Of a DNA stretch of 64,000 bases, positions 19,728-28,012 are shown piece by piece. Position 1 is the first letter of the stretch, and each line of letters starts with the position of its first letter. This DNA is from Acinetobacter sp. ANC 3813 (GTDB lineage: Bacteria > Pseudomonadota > Gammaproteobacteria > Pseudomonadales > Moraxellaceae), in the NCBI RefSeq assembly GCF_002135435.1, contig NZ_NEGK01000007.1, forward strand, positions 181,780 to 245,779, given 5' to 3'. The notes beneath the pieces are model-generated. The model searched no databases. It was not told the DNA's origin and saw nothing but the letters and a program-made list of their open reading frames with translations. The position numbers and the translations under genes are program-made.

Positions 19728-19767
19728 AAAAAAGAGCCATTGTGATTTAAACAATGACTCTTTTTTA
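19728..19767. terminator. Terminator after the 72-aa ORF (minus strand)
   Basis: AGAGCCATTGT pairs with ACAATGACTCT (19733-19743 and 19751-19761) with one C-A mismatch and a 7-nt loop. A and T runs on both flanks make it work in both directions. It separates the OLD/72-aa transcript from gltS. Confidence 0.75.
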
Positions 19768-19781
19768 ATAACATGCACAAC

Positions 19782-20000
19782 TTAGTTTTTGATGTCATAC
19801 ACCCAGTTATAGGCTTGCTTATCCGTTGTCGTTTCGCAGACGTAGTAATCATGATCCCATGAGTCCGGATGGAAAATTTCCTTTTTGGAATAAGTGACAT
19901 TCTTACCTTTTTCGACACAGACAAAGTTGTCGCCTTGGTCTTTGACTTGGGTTCCGTTTAGGAAACCGCCTATGCAGAGGAAGCGGGATTGTTTGGGCAT
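19782..20000 (-). CDS. Small hypothetical protein, 72 aa
   Basis: An ATG-initiated ORF of 72 codons with balanced composition and four Cys (FLCIGGF, NFVCVEKG, YYVCETTT), ending in YNWVYDIKN. It has no signal peptide or obvious domain. It lies 54 bases downstream of the interrupted OLD nuclease gene on the same strand and ends just before a terminator, so it may be in the same transcript. No Shine-Dalgarno sequence is evident. It may be a partner of the nuclease or an unrelated insert. Confidence 0.5.
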   Translation of the reverse strand: MPKQSRFLCIGGFLNGTQVKDQGDNFVCVEKGKNVTYSKKEIFHPDSWDHDYYVCETTTDKQAYNWVYDIKN

Positions 20001-20054
20001 GGGAAAATAAATTCGATAATAAAATTTACAACTATTTTAAACATTTTGTTAGAT

Positions 20055-21743
20055 TTATTCTCTAATAAAATAACTCTCCAGCTGTAAAATTAATCCATCC
20101 ATAAAAGATTGATTATGCAAATAAAGTTGCTCATAAATATTAACTTTCTCCGCTTTCTCTGCGATATGTTTTTTTAAATCTTCCAAATCTTTCAAAACAA
20201 TACTTTTTCCTGCGTTTGTTAAAACTTCTGTTAAAGCATCACTCCATTTAGTTTTTTTCTTTTTAAAATCTGTAGATAAAAGATTAATACCAAATTTTTC
20301 TAAAATAATATCTAAATAAAAATCTATATTTATTAAGTTTTCAATTTCAGATTCGGTCAATCCTTTAGCCGTAATTAGAGCATAAGATTTTTGATCCAAC
20401 TCTTTTGACTCCAAATGCTTATTTATACTTTCTTTTCCAGATTGATCTTTATCTAAGATCACAAAACATGAGCATAATTGATCTTGAAACCACTTAATAT
20501 GATAAGATAATTTAGATGCACTATTTAACGAAAAAATACTTAAATCTCCATCTTTAATTTTTCTGGCAAGCTAAGGGCTTCTCTCTTGAATAACTTTTGT
20601 GATTATTTTTTTATCACTTTCCCCTTCAACCAATATCACTTTATTAGAATGTATTAAGTTATCTGAAGTCCTAATTCCCAAGCATGTTCTTATCTCGCTT
20701 ATCTTCCTAACAGCTTTTACTTTATTGTTTGAGACTAATAAATTGTTTGCTAAAGTTTCTCTATCAACAAAAATAGGATTATGTGTAGAAACAACTACTT
20801 GACTATCTTCAGATAACTTTTGGATAGCTTGTTTTAATTCATGCATTGCTGAAGGATGTAAATGAGATTCAGGTTCTTCAATAGCAATAATAGAAGCACC
20901 ATTTATAATTTTGTTCCTATCTTTTAATAAGCCAATTGCAGTTAAGCTTTTAACCCCATCACCTTTAAATTTAATATCAGTTAAGTCACCATCATCAATT
21001 TCAATCAAATAGTCTTTTCTTAAATTAATCCTCCGATTACTCTCTAAAATACTTAATTCGACATTATTAATATTAGGCAGAAATTTATGTAAAGATCTTT
21101 GGATAGAATGTGCAACATTATCTAAGACAGGTTGCTGAAGATTTAGTATAACTTGCATAGCATCTTGATAAGTTGGATCATTTTCTAATTCAGCCAATTC
21201 CTCTTCGATCATTTCATTAATAACATTAATTGCTTCTTGTTCAGTTCTTACAGCAGGGATATAGGTGAACTGAATTTTTCTAGCAATATATTCTGCGATT
21301 TGATTCGATTTATTTGATAATGCAGTACTTCCTTTTTTAGGTATCAAAAATTCAAATTTTTTATCTGGATCAAAAGTAATTTGGATACATAAGTCACCAT
21401 TATTGCGACTACCTGTCTCTTTTCTAAATTCAATCTGCTCATCTTCAGTTAATTTAAAATATAGTTTAAATATTGTATTCTTATTTCCTCTAGATCTTTT
21501 TTGTAATGAAATAGGAAAATCTCTTTCCCAATCATATCCATTCCTTGATCTAAAAAGAATCGTTCGCTTAGGTTTCTGTAGACTGTGTAATTTCAAAGTA
21601 TCCATAGCCAACCTTAGTGCAATTAAAACAGTAGTTTTACCTTCATTATTACGGCCAACAAGTACTGAATAATTTTTGAAATTAATCTCATTATCATTTG
21701 TAATATTTCTAAAGTTTTGTATATCAAATTTTACTAACTTCAT
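20055..21743 (-). pseudogene. OLD-family ATP-dependent nuclease interrupted by an in-frame amber codon
   Basis: One continuous frame of 563 codons runs from the ATG at 21743 to 20055, broken only by TAG at 20571-20573 (codon 391). Before the stop are an ABC-type ATPase (Walker A GRNNEGKT at residues 30-37, Walker B IIAIEEPESHLHP, VVVSTHNP switch His) and the first TOPRIM motif, VILVEGESD (E373). After the stop the TOPRIM acidic pair FVILDKD (D431, D433) and a helical tail follow in frame. The ATPase-TOPRIM order is that of OLD and GajA nucleases, which act in phage defence or DNA repair. No UvrD-like GajB partner is adjacent. The DNA is more AT-rich than its neighbours. Readthrough or reinitiation at GTG 20462 cannot be excluded. 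Confidence 0.85.
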
Positions 21744-21745
21744 AA

Positions 21746-21772
21746 AAAAGCCCCACCTAAGTGGGGCTTTTA
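21746..21772 (-). terminator. acnB terminator overlapping the OLD gene ribosome-binding site
   Basis: AAAGCCCCAC (21747-21756) and GTGGGGCTTT (21761-21770) form a perfect 10-bp stem with a 4-nt loop, and the minus strand continues with a U run. The hairpin starts 3 bases from the OLD start codon. The only Shine-Dalgarno-like sequence for that gene (AGGTGGGG) is therefore inside it. Confidence 0.85.
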
Positions 21773-21779
21773 TAACTCA

Positions 21780-21807
21780 ACTTAATATACTTTACAATAT
21801 ATTAAGT
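21780..21807. repeat. Perfect 10-bp inverted repeat at the acnB stop codon
   Basis: ACTTAATATA (21780-21789) and TATATTAAGT (21798-21807) flank an 8-bp centre. The right arm covers the acnB stop codon. On the minus strand TTGACT followed after 17 bp by TATTAA could be a weak promoter for the OLD gene. Confidence 0.5.
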
Positions 21808-24441
21808 CAACTGAGCAGCAGCAATTTTCTTCGTATCAATATCTTTCGCAGCGTCAGTATAGTCGCTCATTTTGTCGAAGCTTAAGTATTGATAGATGTC
21901 TGCAGACATGCTGTCAATTTGAGCTGCATATTGTTGATATTCTTCTGGAGAAGGTAATTTACCCAATACAGCAGCAACAGATGCAAGTTCAGCAGAAGCT
22001 AAGTAAACGTTAGCGCCTTGGCCTAAACGGTTCGGGAAGTTACGAGTAGAAGTCGATACACAAGTAGTGTTCGGAGCTACACGCGCTTGGTTACCCATAC
22101 ATAATGAACAGCCTGGCATTTCAGTACGAGCGCCAGCTTTACCATAAGTATTGTAGAAACCTTCTTCCATCAATTGACGTTCGTCCATACGCGTAGGTGG
22201 AGCAATCCACAAACGAGTATTCAATACGCCACCAGGAACTTTCTCAAGCAACTTACCAGTTGCACGGAAGTGACCGATGTTAGTCATACATGAACCAACA
22301 AATACTTCGTCAATTTTCACGCCTTGAACGTCAGAAAGCAATTTAGCGTCATCTGGGTCATTCGGGCAGCAAAGAACTGGTTCAGTAATTGTAGCTAGGT
22401 CGATTTCATACACTTTAGTGTATTCAGCGTCTGCATCAGCTTTAAGAAGTGATGGGTTAGCCAACCATTTTTCCATGTTCTCAACACGGCGAGCCATAGT
22501 ACGCGCATCGCCATAACCTTCAGAAATCATCCACTTAAGCATAGTGATGTTTGATTTCAGGTATTCAGCAACTTTCTCTTCAGAAAGCGTGATAGAACAG
22601 CCTGCTGCAGAACGTTCAGCAGAAGCATCAGAAAGTTCGAATGCTTGCTCAACAGTAAGGTCAGTTTCCATTTCTGTAAGATCGATCTCAAGGATACGAC
22701 CAGAGAAGATGTTTTTCTTACCTTTTTTCTCTACAGTTAAGTCACCTTGCTGAATCGCAACGTAAGGAATTGCATGTACTAGGTCACGTAGAGTGATACC
22801 AGGCTGCATTTTACCTTTGAACTTAACAAGTACAGATTCAGGCATATCAAGTGGCATAACACCAGTTGCTGCAGCAAACGCTACTAGACCAGAACCCGCT
22901 GGGAAAGAAATACCGATTGGGAAACGAGTATGTGAGTCACCGCCTGTACCAACAGTATCCGGCATCAACATACGGTTTAACCAAGAATGGATAATACCGT
23001 CGCCTGGACGTAAAGATACACCGCCACGGTTCATGATGAAATCAGGAAGCGTGTGCTGCATTTGAACGTCAACTGGTTTTGGATACGCAGCTGTGTGACA
23101 GAAAGATTGCATAACAAGGTCAGCAGAGAAGCCTAGGCAAGCCAAGTCTTTCAATTCGTCACGAGTCATTGGACCAGTTGTATCTTGCGAACCAACAGTA
23201 GTCATCTTAGGTTCACAGTAAGTACCTGGAAGTACGCCTTGACCTTCTGGAAGACCACAAGCGCGACCAACCATTTTTTGTGCTTGAGTGAAGCCTTTAC
23301 CAGTAGCAGCAGGCTGAACTGGAGTACGGAACAATGTAGAAACTGGAAGACCCAAAGCTTCACGCGCTTTAGTAGTCAAACCACGACCAACGATCAAATT
23401 GATACGGCCGCCAGCACGTACTTCATCAAGAAGAACTGGAGTTTTAAGTTCAGCTTCAGCAATTACTGCACCGTCTTTAGACGCAGAAACTTTTGCAGCA
23501 GCATGATCAATTTTAAGAACGATTTCGTCGCCCATGTTCATGTTGGCAACATCGATCTCGATAGGTAAAGCGCCCGCATCTTCCATAGTGTTGAAGAAAA
23601 TCGGAGCGATTTTAGAACCTAAGCAGTAACCGCCGTCTTTTTTGTTCGGGATGTGAGCGATGTCGTCACCGAAGAACCAAAGAACAGAGTTAGTTGCAGA
23701 TTTACGAGAAGAACCTGTACCTACTACGTCACCAACGTAAGCAACTTGGTTGCCTTTCGCAACTAAAGCTTCGATTTGCTTTAATGGACCAACTTCACCT
23801 GGTTTTTCAGGGTTGATGCCATCACGTTCGTTTTTAAGCATTGCATTTGCATGCAATGGGATATCTGGACGGCTCCAAGCGTCTTGTGCAGGTGACAAGT
23901 CATCTGTGTTTGTTTCGCCAGTTACTTTGAACACTGTAAGTTTGATTTCTTCAGGAACGTCAGCGCGTGAAGTGAACCATTCAGCGTCAGCCCAAGACTG
24001 CATAACAGCTTGTGCATTTGCATTGCCCGCTTTTGCTTTATCAGCAACGTCGTGGAACGCATCAAATACAAGAAGAGTTTTCTTCAGCGCTTCAGCAGCT
24101 AATTCAGAAAGAGCAGCGTCGTCAAGAAGTGCAACTAAAGGAGCAACGTTATAACCGCCAAGCATAGTACCTAGCAAGTAAACCGCACGTTCTTTAGTAA
24201 CTAGTGGAGAAGTTGCTTCACCTTTAGCCAAAGCCGCTAAGAAAGCAGCCTTAACGTAAGCAGCTTGGTCAACACCCGCTGGAACACGGTTTTCAAGCAA
24301 ATCAACTAAGAATGCTTCTTCGCCAGCTGGTGGATTTTTTAATAATTCAACTAATGCAGCAGTTTGAGCATCGTCAAGTGGCTTCGGTGGGACTCCGAGT
24401 GCGGCACGTTCTGCAACGTGTTGGCGGTAAGCTTCTAGCAC
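21802..24441 (-). CDS. acnB: Aconitate hydratase B
   Basis: The 879-aa bifunctional aconitase/2-methylisocitrate dehydratase converts citrate to isocitrate in the TCA cycle. The N-terminal HEAT-like domain (NPPAGEEAFLVDLLENRVP) marks the B type. The 4Fe-4S cysteines are seen in VGSCMTN and PGCSLCMGN near the C-terminus. Other typical motifs are GTGSSRKSATNSV, GTGGDSHTRFP and QDTTGPMTRDE. The length is close to E. coli AcnB (865). The start codon is GTG with GAGGAA upstream. Confidence 0.97.
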   Translation of the reverse strand: MLEAYRQHVAERAALGVPPKPLDDAQTAALVELLKNPPAGEEAFLVDLLENRVPAGVDQAAYVKAAFLAALAKGEATSPLVTKERAVYLLGTMLGGYNVAPLVALLDDAALSELAAEALKKTLLVFDAFHDVADKAKAGNANAQAVMQSWADAEWFTSRADVPEEIKLTVFKVTGETNTDDLSPAQDAWSRPDIPLHANAMLKNERDGINPEKPGEVGPLKQIEALVAKGNQVAYVGDVVGTGSSRKSATNSVLWFFGDDIAHIPNKKDGGYCLGSKIAPIFFNTMEDAGALPIEIDVANMNMGDEIVLKIDHAAAKVSASKDGAVIAEAELKTPVLLDEVRAGGRINLIVGRGLTTKAREALGLPVSTLFRTPVQPAATGKGFTQAQKMVGRACGLPEGQGVLPGTYCEPKMTTVGSQDTTGPMTRDELKDLACLGFSADLVMQSFCHTAAYPKPVDVQMQHTLPDFIMNRGGVSLRPGDGIIHSWLNRMLMPDTVGTGGDSHTRFPIGISFPAGSGLVAFAAATGVMPLDMPESVLVKFKGKMQPGITLRDLVHAIPYVAIQQGDLTVEKKGKKNIFSGRILEIDLTEMETDLTVEQAFELSDASAERSAAGCSITLSEEKVAEYLKSNITMLKWMISEGYGDARTMARRVENMEKWLANPSLLKADADAEYTKVYEIDLATITEPVLCCPNDPDDAKLLSDVQGVKIDEVFVGSCMTNIGHFRATGKLLEKVPGGVLNTRLWIAPPTRMDERQLMEEGFYNTYGKAGARTEMPGCSLCMGNQARVAPNTTCVSTSTRNFPNRLGQGANVYLASAELASVAAVLGKLPSPEEYQQYAAQIDSMSADIYQYLSFDKMSDYTDAAKDIDTKKIAAAQLT

Positions 24442-24733
24442 GGTGTTATTCCTCTTTTTTAAAAAATCACCTGTGAATTCCTGCTTTATTAAGCTTCACA
24501 AGCAATATGGACTGCTTAATTTTACTAAAATTCCAGTTAAAAGTTAATGCAAGTAAACTGTTTCTTCGTGATGCCCATTATTTAGTAACTAAATGACAGA
24601 ATAACGATTAATCAACAATCAAATCTGACGGTTACAGCTGTTATTTTGTGCAAAAATTAACTTTTAACTCAATTTTCACCGAAAAAAAGGCAACATCATG
24701 TTGCCTTCTTTGTATCAAAAAATATATTCCACC
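24442..24733. other. acnB promoter/leader region
   Basis: This 292-bp AT-rich stretch upstream of acnB has no convincing gene. It contains the terminator of the next gene (24687-24707) at its distal end. No operator is recognised. Confidence 0.5.
24682..24712 (-). terminator. Terminator of the 89-aa gene
   Basis: AAGGCAAC (24687-24694) pairs with GTTGCCTT (24700-24707) around a 5-nt loop. The minus strand continues with a seven-U run. Confidence 0.8.
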
Positions 24734-25003
24734 TTAGTGGACCGTTGTTGCATGTAAATATTGGCTTAATTCTGCTCTATTGCCGCTGAATTTCATTTGG
24801 CACTGGTCTTCAAATAATCCTTGATGCCCATTGCTGGCAAATGAAATCTCAATCACATAACGAAGCTGCTCACCATCCATCTGACGTTTTAGGTAAACCT
24901 TATCCCCGATGCTCAAGACATAATTTCCGCCGCCAATAATCACAAGGCTTTGTTCATCTTCTAAGAGTAAATCTGCATGATGCATATAGCCGACCACATC
25001 CAT
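24734..25003 (-). CDS. Small hypothetical cytosolic protein, 89 aa
   Basis: A predicted soluble protein rich in beta-strand pattern (SLVIIGGGNYVLSIGDKVYL, then RYVIEISFASNG). It has no signal peptide or membrane segment. A strong Shine-Dalgarno region (AGAGGAGAAG) precedes the ATG, and a clean terminator follows, so it is a monocistronic real gene. I do not recognise the family. Confidence 0.75.
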   Translation of the reverse strand: MDVVGYMHHADLLLEDEQSLVIIGGGNYVLSIGDKVYLKRQMDGEQLRYVIEISFASNGHQGLFEDQCQMKFSGNRAELSQYLHATTVH

Positions 25004-25138
25004 TGGCTTCTCCTCTTCTTGTCATTTTATATACAATCATTATTCATTAAAAAGATAAGCTTTTCCATATTTTAGATTTAGAGATTTGTCACAAGTTGTT
25101 TTGCTGCATGCTTAGGCTATTTATGTATAGAGATAAAA

Positions 25139-25160
25139 AAACCGTTCCTTAGAACGGTTT
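25139..25160 (-). terminator. Terminator with the lipoprotein stop codon in its loop
   Basis: AAACCGTTC (25139-25147) pairs with GAACGGTTT (25152-25160), followed on the minus strand by UUUUAUCU. The stop codon of the lipoprotein gene (25149-25151) lies in the 4-nt loop, so the upstream arm encodes the last residues (KPF). Confidence 0.8.
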
Positions 25161-25508
25161 GTAATCTGGCATTTTATCATGCGGCGTTGCGATGCATTTT
25201 GCGGTAAATTCACTGCGTATTTTTTCACGTGAGGCTTCCACATCATCTTTAATCGATGCTTCTGGCAGCGCATACACTTCATCAATAATGCTGATGATGA
25301 AATTTTTAGTGGTTTCATCTTCAATTTTGCCAGCATGTTCAACCGCTTGAGCTTTCGGAATCGCATTTTGACGATCCAGCATAATGGTGCGTGCGGCATT
25401 TCCGACACTGCGGCAGTAACCTTGCCATTGCTCTTCTGCTGTGAGCGGCTTTTTCTCTGCACAGCCAGCAAGTGCAATTAGAACTGATAAAGCGAGTAAC
25501 TTTTTCAT
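25149..25508 (-). CDS. Putative lipoprotein, 119 aa
   Basis: The N-terminus MKKLLALSVLIALAGCAEKK is a lipoprotein signal with lipobox LAGC, so C16 would be lipidated after cleavage. The mature part is mainly helical, with two further Cys (GYCRSVG, TAKCIAT). AGGAGA precedes the ATG. No function can be assigned. The last codons are part of the terminator stem, an unusually compact gene end. Confidence 0.82.
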   Translation of the reverse strand: MKKLLALSVLIALAGCAEKKPLTAEEQWQGYCRSVGNAARTIMLDRQNAIPKAQAVEHAGKIEDETTKNFIISIIDEVYALPEASIKDDVEASREKIRSEFTAKCIATPHDKMPDYKPF

Positions 25509-25600
25509 GAAAATCTCCTACATGGCAGCACTATAAAAGATCAGCATGCATTTGTCATTTAATTCGCTTATACACAATGCATCTGCACCGCAAAACAACA

Positions 25601-26029
25601 TTAGCAGTGATTCATCCGCTCCGTTTTTTTAGAGATTTCTTCAGTAATTTTTTTGATGGAATACAGAAGCTGACCTAAAAGCACATGCTTTGATGTCAGC
25701 ACAACCAGAACCATTGGGTATTTATCATCTGGAATAGCCGTTAATACCACTTTTCCATTATTGGCATCCAAAGTCAGGCTTTGGCAGCCATCCAAATTAA
25801 TCTCCCCCATAAAAGCCTGAACCATTGCCAAAATAGAACTGCTTACCGCTGCCAGCTTGCCTGAGTTTTCGATATGCTTTTTAGAAGCCGAACTGAGTTC
25901 AAATCCGTCTGTAGAACACAGCATGGTAAATTCAACCTCTGTAACCTCTCTAAGCAAAGCATCAAGATGAGTATGCGCGTATTCTACAAGCGACGCTGGA
26001 GCCTGGCGATTCAATTGATGGGCTAACAT
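25601..26029 (-). CDS. Roadblock/LC7 domain protein
   Basis: A 142-aa Roadblock/LC7-type protein with the pattern TMLCSTDGFELSSAS, then KLAAVSSSILAMVQAF and YPMVLVVLTSK. In Myxococcus the Roadblock protein MglB is the GTPase-activating partner of the Ras-like MglA. Here the gene is 18 bases downstream of a Ras-like GTPase, which supports the same sort of pairing. It is the last gene of the four-gene operon. An A-rich, weakly positioned Shine-Dalgarno sequence (TAAGGTAA) precedes the ATG. Confidence 0.82.
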   Translation of the reverse strand: MLAHQLNRQAPASLVEYAHTHLDALLREVTEVEFTMLCSTDGFELSSASKKHIENSGKLAAVSSSILAMVQAFMGEINLDGCQSLTLDANNGKVVLTAIPDDKYPMVLVVLTSKHVLLGQLLYSIKKITEEISKKTERMNHC

Positions 26030-26047
26030 GACTTTTACCTTAAATAA

Positions 26048-26587
26048 TTAAATTGAAAATTGAACTTCTGCGTTGGCAATCAATGCTTCAATTAGTAAAA
26101 GCACATCATTTTTTTCACGGGCATCAATAAAGAAAAGTGGATAATTCACATCTTTATGGACTTGTTCCCACTCACGGTACATTGAAGCGGTGTTTGGCGA
26201 TTTCACATCTAAATGGGTAATGCCAATAATGATATTGTCACTGACCGTTTTGAAATACTCTAAATAGAAATTGAGCTGATCAATCGGATTATGCACACTA
26301 TTATCAATTAAAATAATCGTGCCCAAAGCGCCTTTGCATATGGCAGTCCAGATAAAATCAAAACGTTCTTGGCCCGGTGTGCCGTATAAGCCAACCTTTG
26401 TTCCATCATCTAAAATCAACTCACCGTAATCGATGCCTACGGTGGTGAACATTTTAGTGTGGGATGCCGTGTCAGTATTCACTGCCTCGGTAGAGACCAC
26501 ATCCACACTGGATAATGATTTAATCGCTTCGCTTTTGCCAGCACCCATGGTCCCGGCAAACACAACTTTATACTGCTGTAAAATCAT
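26048..26587 (-). CDS. Ras-like small GTPase (MglA/Gtr-like ATP/GTP-binding protein)
   Basis: A 179-aa P-loop GTPase. The G1 motif GTMGAGKS is at residues 12-19, the G3 motif GTPGQERF at 69-76, and a G4-like THLD at 124-127 (His replaces the usual K in NKxD/TKLD). The G3 glutamine at 73 is present. Bacterial members act as polarity or signalling switches with Roadblock partners. Flanking genes encode two Roadblock-type proteins and a putative HTH protein. The effector is unknown. Confidence 0.88.
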   Translation of the reverse strand: MILQQYKVVFAGTMGAGKSEAIKSLSSVDVVSTEAVNTDTASHTKMFTTVGIDYGELILDDGTKVGLYGTPGQERFDFIWTAICKGALGTIILIDNSVHNPIDQLNFYLEYFKTVSDNIIIGITHLDVKSPNTASMYREWEQVHKDVNYPLFFIDAREKNDVLLLIEALIANAEVQFSI

Positions 26588-26596
26588 AAACTTCCA

Positions 26597-27583
26597 CTAT
26601 AAACCTAGCTTTCTGCGCAAACTACCGAAAAATCCGCGCACTTTGCTTACTTCTTGACTTGCTGCAGGCATAGATACAGATACTGCATCCAGCGAATCTA
26701 TTGCTGAGATTTCTTCCACAATTTGAGCGACATCGCATGCATACAGATATCGGTGAATCGTATTTGCACTGATGTTGGTTTTTTTATGAATATACTCTGC
26801 TGTACAGCCTTTGCTTAAATAAGCAGATATTTTCAACAGCTCACTGCGCCGCTTTAATGATGCAGGCTGTGGCCAATGCTGCAATTTATAGGCACTGCTA
26901 TAGTTAGGCACATCATATGGCGCATGGTCCCAAATAAACTGCCAGATACCATTGCTCAGTTCTCTGCATTGAAAATACTTTTTAAACTTCACAACCGTAT
27001 TAATGTCTGCAGGCACAATAGCGAAATTGCCTTCTGCGATTAAATTAAACTCAGGGTTTAGGTGAAACTCTTTATTTTTTAAATCAAAACAAGCCACGAT
27101 GTTCTGATTATTTTCAATCACAAAATGGCTGATTCCAGCATATTCTTCATGCACATTATGAAAGGCGTTTGCCAGACTTTGATGTGAAAGCTTTTTAGGA
27201 ACCCGCTTAACCTCTTCCAACTCTAGATTTAAAGGCGCCTGTGCAATAACAGGTACGATCATTTTATCCAAGGCTTGCTCTATCCAGCGGTATAACGTTT
27301 CTGGCGACTTTATCGGCAGATAAAGCGTTTCATCAATTAATTCCCCCGAAATACTTTCATTTTTCTTTAATTTTAAAATCTGTATATTTGATTTACTTAT
27401 TTTCTCAACATGATCAATTTCTGCAAAATCATCATTAATTAACAGCAGCTGCAATCTCTCATCAGATATATGTGTCCATTGAATCTGATATTGACTGAAA
27501 AACTTAGAATATATGATGTTTTTTAAATCATTAATTGTTGAAAGACTTAAACCAAATATAGAAATATAAATTGATTTATTCAT
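26597..27583 (-). CDS. Uncharacterised protein with a C-terminal HTH-like region, GTPase operon
   Basis: This 328-aa soluble protein has no obvious N-terminal domain, though the alternation of strands and helices resembles a receiver-like fold without a clear Asp pocket. Residues about 240-290 (RRSELLKISAYLSKGCTAEY, TNISANTIHRYLYACDVA) look like a helix-turn-helix. The C-tail is basic (GFFGSLRRKLGL). It sits 9 bases before the GTPase gene and belongs to the same transcript. It could link GTPase state to gene regulation or be an effector. That is inference. Confidence 0.7.
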   Translation of the reverse strand: MNKSIYISIFGLSLSTINDLKNIIYSKFFSQYQIQWTHISDERLQLLLINDDFAEIDHVEKISKSNIQILKLKKNESISGELIDETLYLPIKSPETLYRWIEQALDKMIVPVIAQAPLNLELEEVKRVPKKLSHQSLANAFHNVHEEYAGISHFVIENNQNIVACFDLKNKEFHLNPEFNLIAEGNFAIVPADINTVVKFKKYFQCRELSNGIWQFIWDHAPYDVPNYSSAYKLQHWPQPASLKRRSELLKISAYLSKGCTAEYIHKKTNISANTIHRYLYACDVAQIVEEISAIDSLDAVSVSMPAASQEVSKVRGFFGSLRRKLGL

Positions 27584-27608
27584 AATTATTCATTTTATAT
27601 ATTCAAAA

Positions 27609-27645
27609 AAAACAAGGTTATTGCCAATAGCAATAACCTTGTTTT
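27609..27645. terminator. Strong hairpin between the first and second genes of the GTPase operon
   Basis: A perfect 15-bp stem (27610-27624 with 27630-27644) around CAATA, followed on the minus strand by UUUUUUGAAU. It lies in the 69-bp gap after the first Roadblock gene and before the HTH-like gene. It probably terminates most transcripts and lets only some continue. Confidence 0.8.
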
Positions 27646-27652
27646 TATTTTA

Positions 27653-28012
27653 TTAAGAGAAATCCAGCTCTTTTTCAAAATGCTTGAGCTCATGACGAGC
27701 CATCGCTAAGTTTGCTTTACTTCTATCTAATACAAGGTATAAAAATAATGCATTATTTGAATCCAATGGACGGATCAAATGATACTGCTTACCCAGTGTA
27801 ATTAAAATATCTTCAATAGAATCATTGAGATTTAGCGCACGAGCAACCTTGCGCTTAGAGCGGATAACTTCAGTGTTGCCTGCCGCTGCCAATTCTAAAT
27901 CGATTGAATTATTGCCTTGTGTAGCCAGCGCTAAACCGCTTTCGCTATCAACTAGCGCACTTGCAATAAAACCATCAATTTCCAATAATGAATCTAAAGA
28001 AACCTTAGCCAT
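27653..28012 (-). CDS. Roadblock/LC7-like protein, first gene of the GTPase operon
   Basis: A 119-aa protein with the Roadblock-type pattern: [20 protein letters not shown], an acidic-basic helix region ([15 protein letters not shown]), then [16 protein letters not shown] and [21 protein letters not shown] Shine-Dalgarno GGGGGT precedes the ATG. The strong terminator right after it predicts higher expression than the GTPase genes. It may be a regulatory or scaffold subunit of the GTPase switch. Confidence 0.78.
   Translation of the reverse strand: MAKVSLDSLLEIDGFIASALVDSESGLALATQGNNSIDLELAAAGNTEVIRSKRKVARALNLNDSIEDILITLGKQYHLIRPLDSNNALFLYLVLDRSKANLAMARHELKHFEKELDFS

Noticed and set aside
19706..19924. 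72-codon minus-strand frame overlapping the small gene at 19782-20000
   Set aside because: It runs through the terminator hairpin at 19728-19767 and is basic and low-quality; the 19782-20000 frame is the better candidate.
20571..20573. TAG in the OLD gene read as pyrrolysine or recoded amber
   Set aside because: No Pyl machinery is expected in this genus and a normal RF1 (prfA) gene is in the same window, so a plain stop is far more likely.
25121..25477. 118-codon frame overlapping the lipoprotein gene on the same strand
   Set aside because: It is a shadow of the lipoprotein gene in another frame, rich in Lys, Met and Arg, and lacks any domain; the lipoprotein has a proper signal and lipobox.
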